In this document: piece after piece, positions 16,766 to 27,266 of the stretch
Position numbering within the stretch: position 1 is the first letter of the stretch
How the letters are laid out: each line of letters begins with the position of its first letter
DNA from: Acidovorax sp. Leaf78
GTDB taxonomy: Bacteria; Pseudomonadota; Gammaproteobacteria; Burkholderiales; Burkholderiaceae_C
DNA: 64,000 bases
Assembly: GCF_001422735.1 (NCBI RefSeq)
Contig: NZ_LMLZ01000020.1
Span: forward strand, 839,272 to 903,271
Direction: 5' to 3'
Made by a program: the position numbers and the translations under genes
The notes under the pieces: generated by a model
Database searches by the model: none
The model's input: the letters and a program-made list of their open reading frames with translations, nothing else
What the model was told of the DNA's origin: nothing

Positions 16766-17440
16766 TCACCGGTCGATGATGTGCCGCGCAAACCGCTCCA
16801 GGTAGTCCAGCAACTGCTCGGCACCGGCCACGGCGTGCGCTTCGTCACCGCTGGCGATGCCCTGGGCCAGGTGCATGTGGGCGCGGGCCCCTTCGGACAC
16901 CTCGCCCTCGTGCTGGTAGGCGTACCAGAACCGCCGGCACTGCACGATGAGCGGCTGCACGCTTTTGACGGCGGAATGGTTCTGGCAGGCCTGGTGCACC
17001 ACCACGTCCAGCGCGTGGTCGGCCTGCATGTAGTCGTCCAGGTGGCCGCGCGCCGCGGCATCCACCATTTTCTCGGCGCACAGCACGATGGCCTGGCGCT
17101 GCGGCGCGGTGGCGCGGCGGGCGGCGCAGGCGGCGATCAGGCGTTCCAGCACACGGCGCGTCTGGATCACGTCCAGGTGGTCCGCCAGGTCGATGTGCGA
17201 CACCAGCAGCCCGCGCCGCGGCTGCTGCGCGATCAGGCCGATGGACACCATGCGCAGCAGCGCCTCGCGCACGGGAGTGCGGCCCAGGCCGGTGCGTTCC
17301 ACGATCTCGGCCTCGACCACCGGTGAGCCGGGCAGCAGTTGCAGCGTGGAGATCATGGTCTCGATGACGTCATAGGCCACGTCGGCCGCGCGCCGCTTGA
17401 GGGCCGGGTCTCGCTGGGTGGGGGCGCTGCGGATGGTCAT
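16766..17440 (-). CDS. GntR-family (FadR/FCD) transcriptional regulator
   Basis: A 224-residue repressor-type protein. The winged helix at about 15-80 includes LLPGSPVVEAEIVERTGLGR and TPVREALLRMVSIGLI, followed by RRGLLVS. The C-terminal FCD helical sensor (about 90-215) carries Asp/His residues in metal-binding positions (DYMQADHALDVVVH, later HEGEV and HMHLAQG). FCD regulators usually bind small carboxylates. Its position between the dehydrogenase gene and the other hydroxyproline genes, same strand, suggests it senses hydroxyproline or a pathway intermediate. Two TGTTGT hexamers nine bases apart (17456 and 17465) lie directly upstream of its start and could be its own operator; this is speculative. 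Confidence 0.88.
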   Translation of the reverse strand: MTIRSAPTQRDPALKRRAADVAYDVIETMISTLQLLPGSPVVEAEIVERTGLGRTPVREALLRMVSIGLIAQQPRRGLLVSHIDLADHLDVIQTRRVLERLIAACAARRATAPQRQAIVLCAEKMVDAAARGHLDDYMQADHALDVVVHQACQNHSAVKSVQPLIVQCRRFWYAYQHEGEVSEGARAHMHLAQGIASGDEAHAVAGAEQLLDYLERFARHIIDR

Positions 17441-17612
17441 GGAGGGCGTGTCCGGTGTTGTAAGTGTTGTGTTTGGAACGGAATCTTAGTGGCCTCAGGG
17501 TATGACCCCGCGGGCGCCACGGCAAGCAGCGCGTGTGCGCGGGGGGGGGCTGATGTTGCTCGATGGCAGTGGAGGCGCGAAAGGGGACCAGCCACCGCGC
17601 AGTGGCGCCTTG

Positions 17613-19007
17613 TCAACCGGTGTGCCGCGGGGCCTCGTCGGCACGGATGCCCGTTGCTGCCAGCGTGCCGATGCGCACGGGCGCCAGCAGGTGCCGCGGC
17701 GGGGCGGGCGTCCACCCCAGCAGGTGGTGCGTGGCTGCGCCGCAGATGCGGCCCTGGCAGGCGCCCATGCCGCAGCGGGTGTGCAGCTTGGCGTCGATCC
17801 AGCCGGTGCGCTGGGCAAGGTCGGCGTAGCGCACGTCTTCGCAGCGGCACACCAGCGTGTCCGGCTCGGCCAGCCGGCGCAGCGCGGGCTGCAGCGCAAA
17901 GTGCCGGTGCAGCGCGTCCGCAAAGGCATGCCAGCGGGCGCGCTCGGCGTGCAGTGCGCGGGCGGCGGCGATATCGCCCACAGCGATGTGGCCGGCAATG
18001 GCACCTTCGGCGCGCGAGCGCTCGCTGCCGCCAAAGCCGGTGCACTCCCCCGCGGCCAGCAGGCCCGGCACAGCATCGACGGGGTGTGGTTCGCCGGGGC
18101 CGTGGGCGGCGCCACCGCGCAGCAGTCGCTGGTCCGCATCGACCGCCAGGCCCTGGCGCTCGCTCACGCGCCCGCCAAGCATCTGGCCGAGTTCGGTGTT
18201 GGGCACCAGGCCAAAGCCGCAGGCCAGGCGGTCGCAGGCGACCTGACGCTCCTGCCCGCCCTGGCGGAGCGTGACCGACTGCACCGCGCTGTGTAGGTTG
18301 TGGGCGCCGTGGGCGCGCACCACATGGCTGTCGGCGCGGTACACCGCGGGCAGCAAGGCTGCGGCCTGTACGGCCTTGCCCGGCCAGCGCACCAGGCTGG
18401 CACCAAAGCGGGCCAGCGCAGTCCAGGGGGCCTGCTCGGCCACGGCGACGACCTGTGCGCCGGCTTGGCGGGCGGTGCGCGCAGCCGCCAGCAGCAGCGG
18501 GCCGCTGCCCGCCACCACGATGCGCTGGCCGGCCACCGGCAGGCCGCCCTTGATGAGGGCCTGCAAGCCGCCGGCGCCGGTCACGCCCGGCAGCGTCCAG
18601 CCGGGGAAGGGCAGCAGCAGTTCGCGCGCGCCGGTGCACAGGATGATCTGGCGGGCGTGCTGCACCCAGCCGCCCTGTGCGTCTTCGAGCCACAGCGCAT
18701 GCAGGCCCGCGCTGCGCGCCGTCTGCTCGGCCAGGCCCACCACGCGCGTGCCGCAGCGCAACTGCACATGGGCGTGGCGCTCCAGCGCTTTGCGTTGCTG
18801 CCGGGCGGCGGGGGGCAGCGTGACGCCCGGGCCGTCGCGCCAGATCTGGCCGCCAGGGGCAGGGTTGTCGTCCAGCAGCACGATGCGTGCGCCGCTGGGC
18901 GCAGCCGCCAGCGCGGCGGCCAGCCCGGCAGGGCCTGCGCCCACGATGAGCAGGTCGCAGGTGGAGGGTGGGGCGTCGGGGGATGCGGTGGGAGTGGCGG
19001 TGGTCAT
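17613..19007 (-). CDS. D-hydroxyproline dehydrogenase, large FAD subunit with BFD-like [2Fe-2S] domain
   Basis: A 464-residue flavoprotein. A Rossmann FAD motif (DLLIVGAGPAGLAAALAA) starts near residue 20. A second nucleotide site (QRIVVAGSGPLLLAAAR) and a third FAD contact (VPGLLAAGECTGFGG) follow. The C-terminal BFD-like domain has CRCEDVRYADL and CGMGACQGRICG, four cysteines for an iron-sulfur cluster. This is the HcnB/SoxA-like subunit of heteromeric D-hydroxyproline dehydrogenases, which oxidise cis-4-hydroxy-D-proline to 1-pyrroline-4-hydroxy-2-carboxylate. The ATG (19007) overlaps the TGA of the ferredoxin-like gene (ATGA), so the true start is much shorter than the longest frame. The function is inferred from the whole cluster. 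Confidence 0.85.
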   Translation of the reverse strand: MTTATPTASPDAPPSTCDLLIVGAGPAGLAAALAAAPSGARIVLLDDNPAPGGQIWRDGPGVTLPPAARQQRKALERHAHVQLRCGTRVVGLAEQTARSAGLHALWLEDAQGGWVQHARQIILCTGARELLLPFPGWTLPGVTGAGGLQALIKGGLPVAGQRIVVAGSGPLLLAAARTARQAGAQVVAVAEQAPWTALARFGASLVRWPGKAVQAAALLPAVYRADSHVVRAHGAHNLHSAVQSVTLRQGGQERQVACDRLACGFGLVPNTELGQMLGGRVSERQGLAVDADQRLLRGGAAHGPGEPHPVDAVPGLLAAGECTGFGGSERSRAEGAIAGHIAVGDIAAARALHAERARWHAFADALHRHFALQPALRRLAEPDTLVCRCEDVRYADLAQRTGWIDAKLHTRCGMGACQGRICGAATHHLLGWTPAPPRHLLAPVRIGTLAATGIRADEAPRHTG

Positions 19008-19282
19008 GGTGGGCTGCTGTTCGCGGTCTGCAAGCCGGTGGCCACCTGCATGCCGTCGCGGCACAGCGTCTGGCAGGCCAGGCGGCGCACGCCGTCGATC
19101 TGCACGCGGCATTCGTGGCAGATACCCATGCCGCACAGCGGGGCGCGCACCTCGCCGCGCACCGAGCGGCGCGTGGCGCCCGGCGGCTGCGCTTGCGCCA
19201 GGGCCGCGGCCACGGTGGTGCCGGGGCGCACCTGCACGGAATGGCCGTCCAGCGACAGGGTGATGGTGGCGGGGTCGGTCAT
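19004..19282 (-). CDS. D-hydroxyproline dehydrogenase, small [2Fe-2S] subunit
   Basis: A 92-residue ferredoxin-fold protein. Cysteines in APLCGMGICHECRVQIDGVR and a later LACQTLCRDG fit the CxxxxCxxC...C plant-type [2Fe-2S] pattern of HcnA/SoxA N-terminal proteins. It should shuttle electrons between the two flavoprotein subunits. It overlaps both neighbours by four bases (ATGA at each end), so the three subunits are translationally coupled in the order DAO subunit, this protein, large FAD subunit. Confidence 0.88.
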   Translation of the reverse strand: MTDPATITLSLDGHSVQVRPGTTVAAALAQAQPPGATRRSVRGEVRAPLCGMGICHECRVQIDGVRRLACQTLCRDGMQVATGLQTANSSPP

Positions 19283-20400
19283 GCCTGCAGCGATGCGAAA
19301 CGGTGGGCTGCGAAGGGCGCAGCGTCGAGCGGCAGCGGGGTGCCCGTGATCTGCGCAGCCAGCAACTGCGCCGTGGCCGGTGCGGTGGTCACGCCCAGCC
19401 CCTCGTGGCCCACGGCCAGCCAGAGGTGCGGGCGGTGCGGGTGCGCGCCGATGATGGGCAGGCCATCGGGCGTGGCCGCGCGAAAGCCTGTCCAGGTGCG
19501 GATGGCGTTCAGGTCGGCCAGGCCCGGCAGGTACTCCAGCGCGCGCTGCAGCATGCGCGCCAGCACGGCGTCGTTGACCGCCGGGTCGGTGGTGTCGAAT
19601 TCGCGCGACGAGCCGATCAGCAGCTGCCCCGTAGGCCGCGGCTGCACGTTGAAGGCCACCGACGTGCCGTCGCTGTGGTGCGCGCTGGTGATGTAGCCCA
19701 GCTCCACCAGCTGGTGGTGCACGGTGCCGGGGTAGCGGTCGGTGATGAGCAGGTGGCCCTTCTTGGGGCGCAGGGGCAGGCCGGGGCACAGCGCGGCGGC
19801 GTGGATGCCGCTGGCCAGCACGATGGCGCCCGCCTGGCGCGTGCTGCCGTCCCGCAGCGTGGCGCACTGGCCGTCGATGTGCACGACCTCGGCCTCTTCG
19901 ATGCACAGACGGCCAGGGCCGCCGTGCAGGGCGGCGTCGTCCAGCAGCCACTGCGCGGCGCGCGGGGCGTACACCACGCTGTCAGCAGCAACGCGCAGGG
20001 CACCGGCCATGCCGGGGCGCAGTGCCGGCTCGGCGCGCGCCAGGGCGGCAGCGTCGAGCAGTTCGCAGTCCACGCCGTGGGCTTGCAACGTGGCGCGCTT
20101 GTCCTGTGCGGCCTGCAGCTCGGCGTCATTGGCGGCCAGCCACAGCGTGCCGCAGGCGCTGAAGGCGCAGCCCGCATCCATGCGCGGCGCCCAGGTGTGC
20201 CAGAGGTTCAGCGACGCTTGGCTGAGCGCGAGCTCCGCCGGGTTGTCGTCCATCAGCACCAGGTGCCCCATTCCGGCCGCAGTGGCGCCGCCCAGGCGCG
20301 CGTCGACGATGCGCACCGACAGCCCGGCCTGCACCAGCGCGTGCGCGCAGGCCGCGCCGATGATGCCGGCGCCGATCACGAGGACATCGGTGTGCTGCAT
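19279..20400 (-). CDS. D-hydroxyproline dehydrogenase, catalytic DAO-type FAD subunit
   Basis: A 373-residue D-amino-acid-oxidase-fold flavoprotein. It has the N-terminal dinucleotide motif DVLVIGAGIIGAACAHALV, the conserved GHLVLMDDNP region, LRPKKGHLLITDRYPG, and the C-terminal WTGFRAATPDGLPIIGAHP and VGHEGLGVTTAPAT FAD contacts. It resembles HcnC/SoxB-type subunits and would oxidise the D-hydroxyproline made by the epimerase. Its stop overlaps the small subunit's start. A 175-base gap, containing an R2 repeat, separates it from the upstream epimerase gene. Confidence 0.87.
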   Translation of the reverse strand: MQHTDVLVIGAGIIGAACAHALVQAGLSVRIVDARLGGATAAGMGHLVLMDDNPAELALSQASLNLWHTWAPRMDAGCAFSACGTLWLAANDAELQAAQDKRATLQAHGVDCELLDAAALARAEPALRPGMAGALRVAADSVVYAPRAAQWLLDDAALHGGPGRLCIEEAEVVHIDGQCATLRDGSTRQAGAIVLASGIHAAALCPGLPLRPKKGHLLITDRYPGTVHHQLVELGYITSAHHSDGTSVAFNVQPRPTGQLLIGSSREFDTTDPAVNDAVLARMLQRALEYLPGLADLNAIRTWTGFRAATPDGLPIIGAHPHRPHLWLAVGHEGLGVTTAPATAQLLAAQITGTPLPLDAAPFAAHRFASLQA

Positions 20401-20530
20401 GGCAGAAAAGTACGCAGTGCGCTGGGGGATGGATTGCAGGCGTTCACGCCGTTTCGTGTCGCCAACTGCCGGTGGACAGCGCGCGCTCCGAGCGCGTGGA
20501 CGGCCAGCAACGGCCGCCCTGCAGCACAGG

Positions 20531-20575
20531 CCGTTGTCCCCCTGGGGGGAAGGCGCGCAGCGACACCGGGGGCCT
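20531..20575 (-). repeat. R2 GC-rich repeat directly after epimerase stop
   Basis: Read on the minus strand right after the epimerase TGA: GGCCCCCGGTGTCGC, then TGCGCGCCTTCCCCCC, then AGGGGGACAACGG. The C5/G5 part can fold into a hairpin. A second copy with the same order follows the next stop codon (21641-21696). Confidence 0.75.
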
Positions 20576-21529
20576 TCACAGCTTGATGCCCCAACCGAAA
20601 GGGTCGTTGTCTTCGATGAGCAGCGTGGCCTCGGCGCTCATGTGGGCACGGCCGCGCAGGGTGGGGATGACCTTGCCGCCGCCGTCAACGGCCAGCGTGT
20701 AGCTGGCCTCGAACTCGCTGCCGATGATGCTGGCCTGCCGCCACACCTGGCCCGGCTGCAGCTTGCCGTCGGCTGCGAGACATGCCACCTTGGCGCTGGT
20801 GCCGGTGCCGCAGGGCGAGCGGTCGTAGGCCTTGCCGGGGCACAGCACGAAGTTGCGGCTGTCGGCCGGGTCATCGGTGCGGTCGTCGTCGGCAAAGAGT
20901 TCGATGTGGTCGATCTCGCCGCCGTTGTCGCCGCGGATGCCCTGGTCCTTCAATGCCTGCTGGACTGCGAAGGTGTAGGCCGTCAGGGCATCGAGGTTGT
21001 CGCTGGCCACGCGCTGGCCGTGGTCCGCCACCAGAAAGAACCAGTTGCCGCCCCAGGCCACGTCGCCCACCACGCGCCCATAGCCCGGCACGTCGACTGC
21101 CAACTGGTGGTGCAGGCGGTACGCCGGCACGTTGCGCACGCTGACCGAGCCGTCATCGTGCAGCGTGGTGGTGACGGTGCCCACGGGCGTCTCGATGCGG
21201 TGCTCGCCCGGCGTGATGCGGCCCAGGTAGGCCAGCGACGCGACGAGGCCGATGGTGCCGTGGCCGCACATGCCCAGGTAGCCGGTGTTGTTGAAGAAGA
21301 TCACGCCCGCCGCGTTGGCAGGGTCTTGCGGAGCGCAGAGCAGGGCCCCCACGATCACGTCGTTGCCGCGCGGCTCCAGCACCGTGGCCGCCCGCCATGC
21401 ATCGTGCTGGCTGGCCAGCAGCGCGCGGCGCTCGGCCATGCTGCCTGCACCCAGGTCGGGAAAGCCGCCAACGATAAGCCGCGTGGGCTCGCCGCCGGTG
21501 TGGGAGTCGATGATCTGGATGCGTTTCAT
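20576..21529 (-). CDS. 4-hydroxyproline 2-epimerase
   Basis: A 317-residue proline-racemase-fold enzyme that converts trans-4-hydroxy-L-proline to cis-4-hydroxy-D-proline. Both catalytic cysteines are present, C88 in [12 protein letters not shown] and C240 in [11 protein letters not shown]. This separates epimerases from the dehydratases, which have Thr at the second site. The start [18 protein letters not shown] is the standard family N-terminus; the longer frame upstream is not coding. It is the first chemical step of the pathway, followed on the same strand by the dehydrogenase subunits. Confidence 0.94.
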   Translation of the reverse strand: MKRIQIIDSHTGGEPTRLIVGGFPDLGAGSMAERRALLASQHDAWRAATVLEPRGNDVIVGALLCAPQDPANAAGVIFFNNTGYLGMCGHGTIGLVASLAYLGRITPGEHRIETPVGTVTTTLHDDGSVSVRNVPAYRLHHQLAVDVPGYGRVVGDVAWGGNWFFLVADHGQRVASDNLDALTAYTFAVQQALKDQGIRGDNGGEIDHIELFADDDRTDDPADSRNFVLCPGKAYDRSPCGTGTSAKVACLAADGKLQPGQVWRQASIIGSEFEASYTLAVDGGGKVIPTLRGRAHMSAEATLLIEDNDPFGWGIKL

Positions 21530-21640
21530 GGTGGCGAGTCGATGAGGGTTGTGAGGTTCTGGACGAATTCGAAATCGTAGCGGGCGCAAGATAGCGCGCC
21601 GGCCAATACCAGCGCCCCCGCGCAAGGGCCGCCCCGCCGC

Positions 21641-21696
21641 GCTGGGGGCGTCCCCCCTCGGGGGGGGAAGGCGCCGCAGGCGACTCAGGGGGGGCT
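21641..21696 (-). repeat. R2 GC-rich repeat directly after binding-protein stop
   Basis: Read on the minus strand after the TGA: AGCCCCCCCTGAGTCGCC, then TGCGGCGCCTTCCCCCC, then CCGAGGGGGGACGCCCCC. It matches the copy at 20531-20575 in order and position relative to the stop codon. Confidence 0.75.
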
Positions 21697-22845
21697 TCAA
21701 TAACTCGCCAAGGGAAAGGGCGCAGCGTTGCGGAAGGTCAGCACCGTGATGGGCGCCTGCTTCAGATTGCCCTTGTCATCGTAGGCATAGGTGCCGGCCA
21801 CGCCCTGGTAGCTGGCGCTGTACATCTGCGCGCCCACCTTCGCGGGCTGGGTGGAGTTGGCCTTTTGCATCGACTCGCCCATGAACATCACCTGGTCGTA
21901 GTAAGACGCCGCATACGCGTCGGCATCCAGCTTGAAGCGCGCCTTGTACTTGGCCTTGAAGGCCGGGCCGTTGGCGGCTTTGTCGAGCATGGTGCCGCCC
22001 TGTGCGCAGAACACGGTGTCGTTGACGGCGTCGCCGCCGAGCTTGCCGACCTCGGGGCTGCACAGGGTGTCGCCGCCCAGCAGCTTGGCGGTCAGGCCCA
22101 GCTGCTTCATCTGCCGCGCCATGGGGGCCGCCTGCGGGGCATAGCCGCCAAAGAAGATCGCCTGCGGCTGCTTGCCCTTGAGGCTGGTGAGGATGGACAG
22201 GAAGTCCGTGGACTTGTCGGTGGTGAACTCCTGGCCCACCACGGTCAGGCCCTGCTTCTTGGCCTCTTTGGTGAACTGGTCGGCCACGCCCTGGCCGAAG
22301 GCGGTGCGGTCGTCGATCACGGCCACCTGCTTGACCTTCATCACCTGGGCGGCGTACACGGCCATGTTGGAGCCGATCTGCGTGTCGCTGGCGATGATGC
22401 GAAACAGGTTCTTGTAGCCGCTCTCCGTCACCTTGGGGTTGGTGCCCACGGTGGACACCATCGCACCGCCGTCGCTGTACACCCGCGACGCCGGGATGGC
22501 CACGCCCGAGCAGTACGGGCCCATGACGAACTTCACGCCGCTGTCCACCAGCTTTTGCGCCACGCTGACGCCGGTGCGGGCGTCGCACTGGTCGTCTTCG
22601 GACACCAGCTCGAACTTCAGCACCTTGCCTTCGACGGTGATTTTTTTGGCGTTGAGCTCCTCGACGGCCAGGCGCACGCCGTTCTCGTTGTCCTTGCCCG
22701 CAAAGGCATTGGGGCCCGAGAGCGGGCCGCTGTGGCCGATCTTCACCACCTGCTCCTGGGCGCTGGCGTGGTGGGCGTGGCCGGCCAGCATCAGCGCGGC
22801 GATGGCGGCAGGGGTCAGGGCGCGAAATCCGAAAGTACGTGTCAT
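21697..22845 (-). CDS. Branched-chain-amino-acid-type ABC transporter substrate-binding protein
   Basis: A 382-residue periplasmic binding protein (LivJ/type 1 fold). The signal peptide ends near AHHASAQ, followed by [20 protein letters not shown]. Paired cysteines (CDARTG region and PYCSG) match those of the family. The start at 22845 has AAGG 6 bases upstream; longer in-frame starts lack this. No permease or ATPase genes are near, so it must use a transporter encoded elsewhere or act as an orphan. Its place between the deaminase and epimerase genes suggests hydroxyproline or proline as the ligand; this is inference. Confidence 0.88.
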   Translation of the reverse strand: MTRTFGFRALTPAAIAALMLAGHAHHASAQEQVVKIGHSGPLSGPNAFAGKDNENGVRLAVEELNAKKITVEGKVLKFELVSEDDQCDARTGVSVAQKLVDSGVKFVMGPYCSGVAIPASRVYSDGGAMVSTVGTNPKVTESGYKNLFRIIASDTQIGSNMAVYAAQVMKVKQVAVIDDRTAFGQGVADQFTKEAKKQGLTVVGQEFTTDKSTDFLSILTSLKGKQPQAIFFGGYAPQAAPMARQMKQLGLTAKLLGGDTLCSPEVGKLGGDAVNDTVFCAQGGTMLDKAANGPAFKAKYKARFKLDADAYAASYYDQVMFMGESMQKANSTQPAKVGAQMYSASYQGVAGTYAYDDKGNLKQAPITVLTFRNAAPFPLASY

Positions 22846-22958
22846 GGGAAACCTTCTGAACAGGAGCCACCTTGTGGGTGTGCGGTGAGGGAAAAGGCCG
22901 CTGTCGTCTGGGACCCGGCGGTGCGGCCCGGCGGTGCGGTCTGGCAGGTCGGGCCTGC

Positions 22959-23876
22959 TCAGGCCACGGACTGGTACTGGGTGGGGCGGGTGTCGAGCGC
23001 CTTCTTCACCACGCTTTCGACGAACGCGCGCTCTTCGCCCACCAACGGCAGGCGGGGGCGGCGCATGTGCTCGGTGCCCACGCCGACGAGTGCGTCGATG
23101 AGCTTGAGGTTTTGCACCAGCTTGTTCGATACATCGAGGTGCAGCATCGGCGTCATCCACTGGTACAGCGGCAGCGCCTCGGCAAACTTGCCGGCCTTCA
23201 TCAGGTCGTACAGCGCCACGGTCTCGCGCGGGAAGGCGCAGCCCACGCCAGCCAGCAAGCCGTCGCAGCCCAGTGCCAGGCCTTCGTAGGCCAGGTCGTC
23301 CACGCCCAAAAAGAGCTGGTAGCGGTCGCCCACGGTGTTGCGCAGGTCGGTGATGCGGCGGATGTCGCCCGTGCTTTCCTTGATGGCGGCGATCCACTCG
23401 CAGTCGGCCAGCTCGACCATGTGCTCGGGCTTGAGGTCCACGCGGTAGGCCACGGGGTTGTTGTAGACCATCAGGGGGCGCTGGGCGGCGCCCGCCATGG
23501 CGCGCACATTGGCCATGGCCTCGCGGGCATCGGCGACGTAGATCACCGAGGGCATGACCATGTAGCCGGCCACGCCGAGCTTGTTGGCGCCGTCGATGTA
23601 GCGCAGGGCCTCGCGGGTGCTGGTCTCGGACACGTTGGCCAGCACCGGGATGCGGCCGTCGGCGGCGTCGAGCGCGATCTTGGCGACCTGGAGCTTTTCT
23701 TCCAGGCTGAGCGTGCTGGCTTCGCCCAGCGAGCCGCAGGTCACCAGGCCATGGATGCCGTTGCGGATCTGAAAGTCGATGTGCCGGGCCGTGCCCTCGG
23801 CGTCGATGGACTCGTCGGCGTGGAACTTGGTGGTGATGGCGGGAAATATGCCTTGCCAGCGGGGTTGGGGGTTCAC
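22959..23876 (-). CDS. DHDPS/NAL-family lyase, probably 1-pyrroline-4-hydroxy-2-carboxylate deaminase
   Basis: A 305-residue TIM-barrel enzyme. The Schiff-base lysine is K166 in AAIKESTGDIRR and the assisting tyrosine Y138 in PLMVYNNPVAY; TCGSLGEASTLSLEEK replaces the usual GTTGE loop. The family includes dihydrodipicolinate synthase. Beside a hydroxyproline epimerase and dehydrogenase, the expected job is deamination of 1-pyrroline-4-hydroxy-2-carboxylate to alpha-ketoglutarate semialdehyde. The start is the GTG at 23874-23876, because GAAGGAG lies 4 bases upstream and the length becomes that of the family; earlier ATGs add a non-homologous leader. It is the first gene of the cluster. Confidence 0.87.
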   Translation of the reverse strand: MNPQPRWQGIFPAITTKFHADESIDAEGTARHIDFQIRNGIHGLVTCGSLGEASTLSLEEKLQVAKIALDAADGRIPVLANVSETSTREALRYIDGANKLGVAGYMVMPSVIYVADAREAMANVRAMAGAAQRPLMVYNNPVAYRVDLKPEHMVELADCEWIAAIKESTGDIRRITDLRNTVGDRYQLFLGVDDLAYEGLALGCDGLLAGVGCAFPRETVALYDLMKAGKFAEALPLYQWMTPMLHLDVSNKLVQNLKLIDALVGVGTEHMRRPRLPLVGEERAFVESVVKKALDTRPTQYQSVA

Positions 23877-23921
23877 GGATGCTCCTTCGGGGGTGAGGGT
23901 GAAGCGCTGCTGCTTCGGTGG

Positions 23922-23959
23922 ATTTATAAATATATTAACAACATATCTAAAATTCACAA
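23922..23959 (-). promoter_or_regulatory. AT-rich promoter/operator candidate for the hydroxyproline cluster
   Basis: This is the only strongly AT-rich stretch near the cluster. On the minus strand TTGTGA (23954-23959) and AATATA (23931-23936) are 17 bases apart, a fair sigma-70 pair. A perfect palindrome ATTTATAAAT covers 23922-23931, and TGTTGT (23938-23943) recurs upstream of the GntR gene. Assignment of an operator is speculative. Confidence 0.45.
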
Positions 23960-24135
23960 GCGGGATTTTCAGCAGGGCAGGAGGGGGACTGCAGCGCCAG
24001 GGCACACCCGCAGAAGTCCGTGGATTCAGTGATGGGGAGTCATCGCCTTGGTTGAGGGCGGAGGGTTTTTGGACCCTGATGGCTTGAGGTGCCCGCCTGT
24101 CGCTGCCCAACCACGGCCCCCATGGAGAGCAAACC

Positions 24136-24141
24136 TATAAT
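24136..24141 (+). promoter_or_regulatory. Candidate -10 element of alaS
   Basis: Perfect TATAAT in GC-rich surroundings, 79 bases before the alaS ATG. No good -35 hexamer is seen at 16-18 bases upstream, so this is a partial call. Confidence 0.5.
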
Positions 24142-24219
24142 GAAAGGTTGGTCCCGATGGGCGGCCCGCAGGCATTGGCCTGCAGGGCGGCCTGCTGTGT
24201 GAAACCACTCCTACACACC

Positions 24220-26847
<2,628 letters not shown>

Positions 26848-27266
26848 TCGGCGGGTTCTGGACCACGTGGCCGGGCTGACGTCTGGCCAGGTGGTCTAGG
26901 CGGTCCAAGTGGTCCAGAGACCGATCCAGGCGGTGGCGCAACGAAAGAAGTCGTGACGCTGGTGGTCGGTGGGGCTGAGGCGTTTGCCGAGCACATCACG
27001 GGAAAAGGGGCACTGCCCCTTTTTTTGCGCCTGGCCGATGCGCCAGTGCCCGACCGAATCGCGCCGAGTCCTACCGAGTCCTACTGACAGTGAATGAGTT
27101 CGGAGGAGTTTGACTGCGCTCGACAGCACCTGTTTGCGCGTCACCTTGGTTGCTGCTGTTGTGCGGGTCTGACTGCGAAGGGGGATGTGTCACGGCAGGC
27201 CATCGCACTCTGCCCATGCCAAAAAGAGAGTGACGCACTACAGCCTTTCGCCCTACATTGCGGCGG
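26848..27266. other. Intergenic region after alaS
   Basis: About 420 bases with no supported gene. It holds a strong terminator (27003-27026) and presumably the promoter of the downstream HD-GYP gene. Several short GGTCC/GGTGG motifs recur at 26870-26935, without an obvious meaning. Confidence 0.6.
27003..27026 (+). terminator. Rho-independent terminator (alaS)
   Basis: AAAAGGGGC - ACT - GCCCCTTTT forms a 9-bp stem with a 3-base loop, and the T-run continues (TTTTTTT). Confidence 0.88.

Noticed and set aside
24142-24219. Riboswitch or T-box upstream of alaS
   Set aside because: The leader is only about 70 bases, with no conserved T-box sequence or long hairpins.
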